Position numbers and translations under genes: made by a program. This document shows, in pieces, positions 9,051-15,374 of a stretch of DNA of 32,521 nucleotides (positions are counted from its first letter, which is position 1; each line of letters begins with the position of its first letter). The notes under the pieces were generated by a model. That model had not been told where the DNA came from. It made no database searches and saw only the letters and a list, made by a program, of their open reading frames with translations. The stretch comes from Chitinophagaceae bacterium UBA2791 (GTDB lineage: Bacteria; Bacteroidota; Bacteroidia; Chitinophagales; Chitinophagaceae). The stretch covers positions 34,821-67,341 of the forward strand of contig DEHV01000020.1 of NCBI GenBank assembly GCA_002352105.1, read 5' to 3'.

Positions 9051-9118
9051 GTGACCTATATCAACGGCATTTATTATCCTATCTCAATGGATCAGGCTGC
9101 CCGTCAACAGTAGCTTTG
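9051..9118 (+). promoter_or_regulatory. FNR-like box plus TAnnTTTG promoter for the Rossmann/yceI pair
   Basis: GTGAC-CTAT-ATCAA (9051-9064) matches the FNR/Crp dyad spacing of five, four, five. It is followed by the block CCTATCTCAATGGA (9078-9091) and an exact Bacteroidota -7 element, TAGCTTTG (9111-9118), 20 bases before the ATG at 9138. The first 41 bases are 34/41 identical to 12547-12587 upstream of the second yceI gene, and the spacing to the -7 element is identical. Confidence 0.7.
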
Positions 9119-9137
9119 CACTTTAAACCGAAGAACG

Positions 9138-9659
9138 ATGGCGGCAAAAAAAACAATAGCAATAGTGGAAGCGACCGAACTGCTGAACGCCGCGGTAGAA
9201 AACAAGCTGGCGCAGGCCAACTGCAGGGTGCTGCTGGTTTCGGAAGACGAGGCCCGGTTTGCCGGTCTTTTAAAAGCCGTCGCCGGCAATATGCCTGGCG
9301 CCGAAATTGAAGCGTTGAATTGCATAAAGGAAGGCTGCTGGGAAGCCGACATCATTGTATTAGGGATCAACGACAGGCTTATCGAAGAAACCGTCAGCAA
9401 AATAAAAGAGGTGGCCACTCAAAAAATAGTGGTGTGCCTTACAAAACACGAAGGCGTTATGACCTACCAACCTCAGGTTGCTAATGAGTTGCAACGCTCG
9501 CTGCCACACTCTAAAGCGGTATATGTTTTTACTACGCCGGCATCCCCCGACCTGCAGGTTGCCGGCAACGAGGAAGAGGCCGTAGACGCCGTGATCAGTT
9601 TGGCGGATAAAGGAGACATACGCCTGCTAAAAGCCGGCCCCTTATCTGCCCTTTCCTGA
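9138..9659 (+). CDS. Degenerate Rossmann-fold protein related to F420-dependent NADP reductases
   Basis: This is a 173-residue cytoplasmic protein. The pattern of a first beta strand (KTIAIVEA), helix, second strand (RVLLVSED), then ADIIVLGINDRLIEETVSKI, QKIVVCLTK and NELQRSLPHSKAVYVFTTPA follows the small F420_oxidored/NAD(P)-binding proteins of Bacteroidota. In those proteins the first strand is followed by a GxGxxG-type loop. Here the loop reads VEATELLNA, with all glycines replaced, so canonical dinucleotide binding is doubtful. It is followed after 41 bases by a yceI gene on the same strand and probably shares the FNR-box promoter at 9051-9118. It could be a sensor or partner protein rather than an enzyme. 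The family assignment is moderately sure, the function unknown. Confidence 0.65.
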   Translation: MAAKKTIAIVEATELLNAAVENKLAQANCRVLLVSEDEARFAGLLKAVAGNMPGAEIEALNCIKEGCWEADIIVLGINDRLIEETVSKIKEVATQKIVVCLTKHEGVMTYQPQVANELQRSLPHSKAVYVFTTPASPDLQVAGNEEEAVDAVISLADKGDIRLLKAGPLSALS

Positions 9660-9700
9660 TAAACAACCCTATTCTTTATACACAATAAAAAACAAAAAAT

Positions 9701-10234
9701 ATGGCATCAGTAAAATGGACGCTTGATCCAACACACAGCGAAATTTCCTTTAAGGCAAAGCATCTTATGATCACCACCGTTACCGGCTATTTCAAAAAAT
9801 TCAGCCTCGAAGTGGAAACAGAGAACGAGGATTTTAATACGGTCTCGGCGGTTCGGTTATCCGCTGATGTAAATTCCATAGATACCAATAATGAACAGCG
9901 CGACAATCACCTGAGATCCGCTGATTTTTTTAACGCTGCCGAGAACAGCCAGATCATTTTCTCCGGTAAAAAATACGAGGGCTCCGGCGACGAAGGAAAA
10001 TTGTATGGCGATCTGACCATCGGTAAAACCACGAAACCTGTTGCGCTGGATGTTGAATTCGGAGGAATCGTAGTAGATCCTTACGGACAAACCAAAGCCG
10101 GCTTTACAGTAGACGGTAAGATAAGCCGAAAGGAGTTTGGACTTACCTGGAATGCAGTGACAGAAGCAGGAAACGTTGTGGTAAGCGATGAAATCAAAAT
10201 ACATGCGGAGATACAACTGGTCAAACAGGCCTGA
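9701..10234 (+). CDS. YceI-family protein, cytoplasmic form
   Basis: This 177-residue protein shows typical YceI features: WTLDPTHSEISFKAKHLMIT at the start, then VDSIDTNN-type and RDNHLRSADFF, FSGKKYEG, GDLTIGKTTKPV and a C-terminal SDEIKIHAEIQLVKQ. YceI proteins are lipocalin-like beta barrels that bind long isoprenoids or similar lipids. There is no signal peptide, in contrast to the paralog at 12679-13251. It is probably co-transcribed with the Rossmann-like gene from the FNR-box promoter. Its lipid ligand is unknown. The 200 bases downstream, to the cardiolipin synthase gene, hold no gene. Confidence 0.93.
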   Translation: MASVKWTLDPTHSEISFKAKHLMITTVTGYFKKFSLEVETENEDFNTVSAVRLSADVNSIDTNNEQRDNHLRSADFFNAAENSQIIFSGKKYEGSGDEGKLYGDLTIGKTTKPVALDVEFGGIVVDPYGQTKAGFTVDGKISRKEFGLTWNAVTEAGNVVVSDEIKIHAEIQLVKQA

Positions 10235-10394
10235 CCGGCGATCCTGATCCCTTCTGAATTTTCGATCCGCACGCGCACAGCATCGCAGAATAGCTTAACT
10301 TAGGCGGCGACCGACGCTAAACATCGTCTGTCAGCGCAGGGCGTAACCGCATACAGACGCGAGATACCCCTGCCTGTCGACCGCCGGCATAGCC

Positions 10395-10423
10395 GAACCA
10401 ATTATGGCCCGGCTTATTGGTTC
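10395..10423 (+). other. Inverted repeat just upstream of the cardiolipin synthase start
   Basis: GAACCAAT (10395-10402) is perfectly complementary to ATTGGTTC (10416-10423) around a 13-base GC-rich loop. It ends 11 bases before the ATG at 10435, so it could be an operator or a leader hairpin. No protein or function is indicated. Confidence 0.35.
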
Positions 10424-10434
10424 AACCTTTCTTT

Positions 10435-11892
10435 ATGAATTGGCTATTGACTCTCGAGATACTGTATGCGATCGTGCTGATCCTTGTCTGCCTTCGCATC
10501 ATTTTTGACGGCCGGAACAACACCAAATCCTTAGCCTATATTTTACTGGCAATCTTTGTCCCGGTCGCCGGCATGCTTTTCTATTTTTCCTTTGGCATCA
10601 ATTACCGGAAAAGAAAAATATACAGCAAAAAGCTTTTTGAGGATGCGGAAATAGCCCAGCGCCTGAGAGAAGATATATACAGCCATTCGAAACAGGTGCT
10701 TGACAGAGGCGGACAATCTGTTCAAAGCAATAAGGAATTGGCCTATATGCTGCTGAAAGACAGTATGAGCGCGTTGACAGACAACAACGATGTAAAACTG
10801 CTGATCAACGGCGAAAACAAATTCCCGGAGGTTCTTAAAGCGATTGAAGAAGCCAGGCATCATATCCATATTCAATATTATATTTATGAGGATGACGAGA
10901 TCGGCAGAAAGGTCGAGCAGGCACTGATACGCAAGGCGGCTGAAGGCGTAACAGTCAGGTTCATCTATGATGATTTCGGCAGCCGCTCCATCCGCAAAAA
11001 ACTGGTCTCCCGCCTGATCGCAGGCGGAGTAAAGGCGTTTCCGTTTTACAAGATCTACTTTATCGCTCTGGCCAACCGGCTTAACTACCGCAACCACCGG
11101 AAAGTAATTGTGATAGACGGCCGCATTGCCTTCGTAGGCGGCATCAATATCTGCGACAAGTATATCAATGACGGTTCTGGCAAAAACAAAACGTATTGGC
11201 GCGATACGCACCTGCGTATTGAAGGCCTCGGCATACAGTATCTGCAATATCTTTTTTTATGCGATTGGAATTTCTGCGCTGAAGAAAAACTACAACCCAC
11301 TCCGGAGCTTTTTCCCGACCCCCTATCGCTGCCGGTTAAAGGGAACAAAGTGGTTCAGATCGCTGCAGGCGGGCCCGACTCCGATATGCCGACCATCTTA
11401 TTTTCCCTGCTCCAGGCAATCAACCTGGCAACAGAAGAGATCCTGATCACCACGCCTTATTTTATTCCGGGGGAAAGCTTGCTGGATGCCCTGATCGTCG
11501 CGGCCATGAGCGGCGTATCCATTAAACTGCTGGCGCCGGGGCATTCGGATTCAAAACTCGTTAATGCAGCCGCTAAATCTTATTACGATGATCTATTGAG
11601 GGCCGGCGTGGAAATATACCTGTACAAAAAAGGATTTGTACACGCTAAAACCCTGGTCGCAGACGGAAAGATCGGTATTGTCGGCACCGCGAACATGGAT
11701 TGCAGAAGCTTCGACCTTAACTTTGAAGTAAACGCCATCGTCTATGACAGGGCGTTTGCCAATGAATTAAGGGAGGTGTTTTACGAGGACCTGAAAGACG
11801 CAGAAAAGATCGATCCGGAAGCCTGGCAGCGCCGCCCCATCCTATCTCAGCTATTGGAAAAATCGGCCAGGCTGGTTTCGCCGCTGCTGTAG
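10435..11892 (+). CDS. cls: Cardiolipin synthase (phospholipase D family)
   Basis: This 485-residue protein has two N-terminal membrane helices (about 1-60, including LLTLEILYAIVLILVCLRII) and two HKD motifs. These are NHRKVIVIDGRIAFVGG (H221, K223, D228) and VHAKTLVADGKIGIVGTANMD-like (H403, K405, D410). It joins phosphatidylglycerol molecules, or phosphatidylglycerol with another phospholipid, to make cardiolipin at the inner membrane. Length and domain order are those of bacterial Cls. I placed the start at the ATG 10435 rather than a TTG six codons upstream, because the ATG is directly followed by the first membrane helix and the TTG lies inside an inverted repeat. Both catalytic motifs are complete. 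Confidence 0.93.
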   Translation: MNWLLTLEILYAIVLILVCLRIIFDGRNNTKSLAYILLAIFVPVAGMLFYFSFGINYRKRKIYSKKLFEDAEIAQRLREDIYSHSKQVLDRGGQSVQSNKELAYMLLKDSMSALTDNNDVKLLINGENKFPEVLKAIEEARHHIHIQYYIYEDDEIGRKVEQALIRKAAEGVTVRFIYDDFGSRSIRKKLVSRLIAGGVKAFPFYKIYFIALANRLNYRNHRKVIVIDGRIAFVGGINICDKYINDGSGKNKTYWRDTHLRIEGLGIQYLQYLFLCDWNFCAEEKLQPTPELFPDPLSLPVKGNKVVQIAAGGPDSDMPTILFSLLQAINLATEEILITTPYFIPGESLLDALIVAAMSGVSIKLLAPGHSDSKLVNAAAKSYYDDLLRAGVEIYLYKKGFVHAKTLVADGKIGIVGTANMDCRSFDLNFEVNAIVYDRAFANELREVFYEDLKDAEKIDPEAWQRRPILSQLLEKSARLVSPLL

Positions 11893-11933
11893 CTTTATAG
11901 AAAAATCAGGTTCAACGATCCTCTTGTGAAGCC

Positions 11934-12188
11934 TTAATAATGGTATCTGCATTGCAGGATAATCACGGATCCATGCTCAAATTTGTAAACCAATCGGTGT
12001 TCCAGGTTTATCCTCCGCGACCAGAATCCGGCAAGATTTTCTTTTAGCGGTTCAGGTTTCCCCAAACCCTCAAACGGCGTCCGGCTGATTTCCTTTATGA
12101 GCTGGTTTATCTTGCGCAGCATAGATTTATCGGTCTGCTGCCAATATAAATAATCTTCCCAGGCATTATCCATAAAAATGATCCTCAT
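11934..12188 (-). CDS. yoeB: YoeB-family mRNA interferase toxin
   Basis: At 84 residues it has exactly the length of E. coli YoeB, and the catalytic residues known for that protein fall at the same positions: E46, R65, H83 and the C-terminal Y84 (sequence ends CRYHY). YoeB cleaves mRNA in the ribosomal A site when its antitoxin is degraded. The gene overlaps the antitoxin gene by four bases (ATGA), the usual sign of translational coupling. It is intact and probably active. The alternative name Txe is used in some groups. Confidence 0.95.
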   Translation of the reverse strand: MRIIFMDNAWEDYLYWQQTDKSMLRKINQLIKEISRTPFEGLGKPEPLKENLAGFWSRRINLEHRLVYKFEHGSVIILQCRYHY

Positions 12189-12436
12189 GGTTCAATCAAC
12201 GGCCGCTCTTGTCCCTTCCCTTCGTTGTATTGATCTACGGCCCGCAGTAACCGCTCGGCATTTTTTGGCGATTTCAGCAAGTGAAAAGTCTCCATAATAC
12301 TTTCATAATCCGCTTCGGACAACACAACAATATTCTCTCCTTTGGTGCGGGTAACATGCAGAGGCGTGCGGCTCTCGAACACCCTGTCCAGGTATGCTTT
12401 AAGCTTGAGCCGGAAATCAGAATAGGTTGTGATCAT
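12185..12436 (-). CDS. yefM: YefM/Phd-family antitoxin
   Basis: This 83-residue protein has the Phd/YefM DNA-binding fold at the N-terminus (ITTYSDFRLKLKAYLDRVFE, TRTKGENIVVLSEADYESIM) and a charged, probably flexible C-terminal tail (NAERLLRAVDQYNEGKGQER) that would wrap the toxin. It neutralises YoeB and represses its own operon together with it. It precedes and overlaps the toxin gene. A pair of TGTACA motifs lies just upstream, as in the E. coli yefM-yoeB operator. The start ATG at 12436 lies four bases after a TAnnTTTG element, so the mRNA may be leaderless. Confidence 0.95.
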   Translation of the reverse strand: MITTYSDFRLKLKAYLDRVFESRTPLHVTRTKGENIVVLSEADYESIMETFHLLKSPKNAERLLRAVDQYNEGKGQERPLIEP

Positions 12437-12440
12437 AGAA

Positions 12441-12483
12441 CAAAGCTAAACATTTTAAACGAATTGTACAACATTCTGTACAA
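12441..12483 (-). promoter_or_regulatory. yefM-yoeB promoter and TGTACA operator
   Basis: On the minus strand TAGCTTTG (12448 to 12441) is an exact -7 element ending four bases before the yefM ATG. Upstream lies the perfect inverted repeat TTGTACA-N6-TGTACAA (12464-12483). It contains two TGTACA cores 12 bases apart, the core sequence known to be bound by E. coli YefM. The operator covers the -33 region, so binding would block RNA polymerase. Confidence 0.8.
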
Positions 12484-12546
12484 TAAATAGACGGAGAATT
12501 AAATATTATTTGCCCGTTTTAGCTCCAAAAAATACTTCATATCCAT

Positions 12547-12614
12547 GTGACATAGATCAATATCATTTCTTAGCCTATCTCAATGGAAGTTATTTCTACC
12601 CAAAACTATCTTTG
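12547..12614 (+). promoter_or_regulatory. FNR-like box plus TAnnTTTG promoter for the secreted YceI gene
   Basis: GTGAC-ATAG-ATCAA (12547-12560), the block CCTATCTCAATGGA (12574-12587) and an exact -7 element TATCTTTG (12607-12614) reproduce the arrangement at 9051-9118 base for base in spacing. The leader to the ATG at 12679 is about 60 bases. Confidence 0.7.
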
Positions 12615-12678
12615 CGGCAAGCGAGCATAGGTAGAAAACCATTCGTTCCATCAACAACAAACCATTAAAAAAGAAAAC

Positions 12679-13251
12679 ATGCAAAAATTATTCTCTTTTT
12701 TGACCCTGGCGTTCATAAGCGCTACGGTATTTGCCCAAACGACCTGGAAATCGGACCCGGCGCACTCTAAACTGGCGTTTACGGTCACCCATCTGGGCAT
12801 TGCTGATGTCAGCGGCCTGTTCAAAACATTTGAGGCCGCCGTTACGAACGCCAAAGATGATTTTAGCGACGCTGTTATTGAACTCACCGCCGACCTGGCA
12901 TCTATCGATACAGAGGTGGAAATGCGGGACAACCATTTAAAAAGCGAAGATTTTTTCGATGTGGCCAAGCATCCGAAAATGTCTTTCAAAAGCGCTTCCA
13001 TAAAAAAATCCGGCGAGAACAAATACAAACTTACCGGCGACCTTACCCTTCATGGCGTCACCAAGCCCGTAACAGTAGATCTTTGGTACAGGGGTTCCCT
13101 TGTTAATCCCGCCTCCAAGGCGCTGACCGCAGGATTCCAGGTAACAGGAACCATCAAACGCTCCGATTTTGGCATCGGCCCTAAATTTCCTGCGCCGGCG
13201 ATAAGCGATGAAGTGAAGATCAAGGCCGACGGAGAATTTATCAAGCAATAA
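12679..13251 (+). CDS. YceI-family protein with signal peptide, periplasmic
   Basis: This 190-residue protein starts with a clear Sec signal peptide (MQKLFSFLTLAFISATVFAQ, cleavage likely after VFA). The YceI body follows: TWKSDPAHSKLAFTVTHLGI, SIDTEVEMRDNHLKSEDFF, KLTGDLTLHGVTKPV and SDEVKIKADGEFIKQ. As a lipocalin-like lipid binder it would act in the periplasm or outside the cell. It is a diverged paralog of the cytoplasmic YceI at 9701-10234 and has nearly the same promoter, so both are likely produced under the same condition in different compartments. A strong hairpin follows 57 bases after the stop, suggesting a single-gene transcript. Confidence 0.94.
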   Translation: MQKLFSFLTLAFISATVFAQTTWKSDPAHSKLAFTVTHLGIADVSGLFKTFEAAVTNAKDDFSDAVIELTADLASIDTEVEMRDNHLKSEDFFDVAKHPKMSFKSASIKKSGENKYKLTGDLTLHGVTKPVTVDLWYRGSLVNPASKALTAGFQVTGTIKRSDFGIGPKFPAPAISDEVKIKADGEFIKQ

Positions 13252-13308
13252 ACGAGCAATTAACTATACCGCCGCCGCTATTATCCGGGCGAGCAGCAGG
13301 CCTAAGCA

Positions 13309-13340
13309 GATCCCCGAAACCTTTCCTGGTTTCGGGGATC
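13309..13340. terminator. Strong hairpin after the secreted yceI gene
   Basis: GATCCCCGAAACC (13309-13321) pairs perfectly with GGTTTCGGGGATC (13328-13340) around a six-base loop. The T-run is weak (CTCTGTT), but position and stability fit a terminator for the upstream gene that also separates it from the copper operon. Confidence 0.7.
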
Positions 13341-13414
13341 CTCTGTTACTCAACCCAATTCCCTCAATTTCAGCGTATTACAAAATCTGAAAAATAAAAC
13401 TTAAAATCAGCTTA

Positions 13415-13460
13415 GGCCTGAAGGCCCTATATGATCTAATTAATTTAAGCTATATCTTTG
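13415..13460 (+). promoter_or_regulatory. Promoter of the copper-efflux operon
   Basis: TATCTTTG (13453-13460) is an exact TAnnTTTG element ending nine bases before the GTG start at 13470. A small dyad GGCC-TGAA-GGCC (13415-13426) lies about 27 bases upstream of it, in the position of a -33/-45 operator. No regulator gene for copper is found beside it. Confidence 0.55.
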
Positions 13461-13469
13461 TCGATAACT

Positions 13470-13868
13470 GTGAAAAAGTCTTTCTTATCCATATTAGCTT
13501 TCCTGTATATGTTCGCCTCCACGGGCGCGACAGTGAACCTGCATTATTGCATGGGTAAACTGGTGGATAAGGATCTGTGGCAGGATAAACAATCGACATG
13601 CGGCAAATGCGGCATGGACAAGTCGGAGAAGTCCGACAGCGATTGCTGTAAGGACGAACACAAGCAGCTAAAGATCAGCAACGATCATATCCCTGCCGTC
13701 GTCAGTTTCCAGGAAATACAATTGGCCGCAATAATCTTTCCCCTTTCTTTTATTGAAGCGCCAGCCCTGCTGCCTTCTTCTGTTACGGAAGAAAACCCAA
13801 ACAGCAACGCCCCGCCGCTAGGCTCCGGTCTGGCGCTCCATAAGCGCAACTGCGTTTTCCGCATTTAG
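13470..13868 (+). CDS. Exported HYC_CC_PP-like small cysteine protein, likely metal related
   Basis: This 132-residue protein has a signal peptide (MKKSFLSILAFLYMFASTGA), the motif LHYCMGKL, then a cysteine cluster (TCGKCGMDK, SDCCKDEHK) and a proline-rich hydrophobic C-terminal part (SFIEAPALLP, NAPPLGSG). The order HYC, CC, PP matches a Bacteroidota family named after these motifs, often found beside heavy-metal genes. The cysteines and histidines suggest metal binding in the periplasm, but no function is proven. I chose GTG 13470 over TTG 13458 because the TTG lies inside the -7 promoter element and GTG gives a canonical signal peptide. It is the first gene before the cusA-like pump. Confidence 0.75.
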   Translation: MKKSFLSILAFLYMFASTGATVNLHYCMGKLVDKDLWQDKQSTCGKCGMDKSEKSDSDCCKDEHKQLKISNDHIPAVVSFQEIQLAAIIFPLSFIEAPALLPSSVTEENPNSNAPPLGSGLALHKRNCVFRI

Positions 13869-13886
13869 CCCTGCGACCCCTCTTGA

Positions 13887-13909
13887 AGCCGGACAACAAC
13901 TGTCGGGCT
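13887..13909 (+). other. Possible hairpin between the small cysteine gene and the pump gene
   Basis: AGCC and GACA (13887-13895) can pair with TGTC and GGCT (13901-13909) around a five-base loop with one G-G mismatch. It lies 18 bases after the stop codon in the 206-base gap 13869-14074. It might act as an attenuator or mRNA end. The rest of the gap shows no gene or clear promoter. Confidence 0.25.
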
Positions 13910-14074
13910 ATCGGTGTTTCTATTTATCTCATTTCATTCATTTTACCTGATTCCCTCAGCATCTTTTCATCTGGTTACCGGAGGTTACAGCCCCGATGAT
14001 CTTCCTCTGTTAACCGATGTATGGATAGCGATCCGGTTCATGTCCATTACCGGTAAAGCTCAAATCAACAAATC

Positions 14075-15370
14075 ATGGTACATCGCATCATAGCCTGGTC
14101 CTTACGCAACCGCTTCATCGTATTGACATTAACCGCGGCTTTATTTGTCTGGGGGATCTTCAGCGTTGAAAAAAATCCTATTGACGCAATCCCTGACCTC
14201 TCAGAGAACCAGGTCATCGTCTTTACGGAATGGATGGGCCGCTCTCCGCAGCTGATAGAAGACCAGGTTACCTATCCATTGACGACAAGTCTGCAAGGCA
14301 TGCCCGGCATTAAATATGTACGCGGCGCTTCCATGTTTGGCATGAGCTTTATCTATATCATTTTTGAAGATGATATAGATATTTACTGGGCGCGGTCCAG
14401 AACGCTGGAGCGTTTAAGCGCGCTCTACCAAACGCTGCCCGAAGGCGTAACGCCCCAGTTGGGGCCCGACGGCACCGGCGTTGGGCATATTCTCTGGTAC
14501 ACCCTGGACGCGCCCGGCCTCGACCTCGGCGAGCAACGCGCTATCCAGGACTGGTACATAAAATTTGCCTTACAGAATGTTCCGGGCGTTAGCGAGATCG
14601 CTTCGTTCGGAGGTTTTCAAAAACAATACTCCATCTCGCTCGACCCCAATAAACTGCTTTATTATAAACTGCCGGTATCAAGCGTGATCAACGCCATCCG
14701 GTCCAACAACAATGAAAGCGGCGGCCGGAAATTCGAGATGAGCGATATCGGCTACATCATCAAAACCTCAGGATACCTGAAATCCATCGAGGAGATTCAA
14801 AACATTCCCATAGGAAACCAGGGAGGTATTCCCATACGCATTTCCGATGTCGCTACCGTGCAGATGACCGGGGAATCGCGACTGGGCATCTTCGACCAGG
14901 ATGGCGAGGGCGAACGCGTTGGCGGCATCGTGGTAATGCGGTACGGTGAAAATGCCAACGCGGTTATTGACGCGGTCAAGAAAAAAATGGAAGAAGCGGC
15001 AAAGGGATTGCCTGAGGGCGTAAGATTTGATATTGTGTACGATCGCGGGAAACTGATCAAAGAATCCATCAATTCTATCAAGACCACGCTGATAGAGGAA
15101 ATGATCGTCGTGTCGCTCATCGTTATCATTTTTCTTTTCCACTGGCGCAGCGCGCTCAGCATCATCATCCAGATACCCATTACCGTGGCCATTAGCTTTA
15201 TCCTGCTCAATGCCTTTGGTATTTCTTCCAATATCATGTCCCTTACCGGCATTGCGCTGGCCATCGGGGTGATCGTAGACAATGGCATCATCATGAGTGA
15301 AAATGCGTACAAGCATTTGGCCCAACGATATGAACAATGGCAGAAAGAACAACATCATAAAACCATCTAA
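14075..15370 (+). CDS. cusA: CusA-type heavy-metal RND pump, N-terminal part (frame broken after TM4)
   Basis: This 431-residue reading frame corresponds to the first two fifths of a heavy-metal efflux RND pump of usually about 1050 residues. It has TM1 (FIVLTLTAALFVWGIF), the family signature NPIDAIPDLSENQVIVFTEW, the first porter domains, TM2-TM3 (MIVVSLIVIIFLFH, AISFILLNAF) and TM4 with the proton-relay aspartate (IGVIVDNGIIMSENAYKHL). It stops at TAA 15368 in the cytoplasmic loop before TM5. The remainder continues in a second frame from 15375. Together they cover the whole pump, which exports Cu(I) or Ag(I) from periplasm or cytoplasm through a TolC-like channel. Removing one A from the AAAA run at 15359-15362 would restore a single frame. 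It could be a frameshift mutation, a sequencing error or a truly split pump. Confidence 0.9.
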   Translation: MVHRIIAWSLRNRFIVLTLTAALFVWGIFSVEKNPIDAIPDLSENQVIVFTEWMGRSPQLIEDQVTYPLTTSLQGMPGIKYVRGASMFGMSFIYIIFEDDIDIYWARSRTLERLSALYQTLPEGVTPQLGPDGTGVGHILWYTLDAPGLDLGEQRAIQDWYIKFALQNVPGVSEIASFGGFQKQYSISLDPNKLLYYKLPVSSVINAIRSNNNESGGRKFEMSDIGYIIKTSGYLKSIEEIQNIPIGNQGGIPIRISDVATVQMTGESRLGIFDQDGEGERVGGIVVMRYGENANAVIDAVKKKMEEAAKGLPEGVRFDIVYDRGKLIKESINSIKTTLIEEMIVVSLIVIIFLFHWRSALSIIIQIPITVAISFILLNAFGISSNIMSLTGIALAIGVIVDNGIIMSENAYKHLAQRYEQWQKEQHHKTI

Positions 15371-15374
15371 CCAC

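Noticed and set aside
15297..15374. Upstream start of the second CusA frame at GTG 15297
   Set aside because: The residues read out of frame over the conserved TM4 end, which is meaningful only in the first frame. ATG 15375 begins the sensible part.
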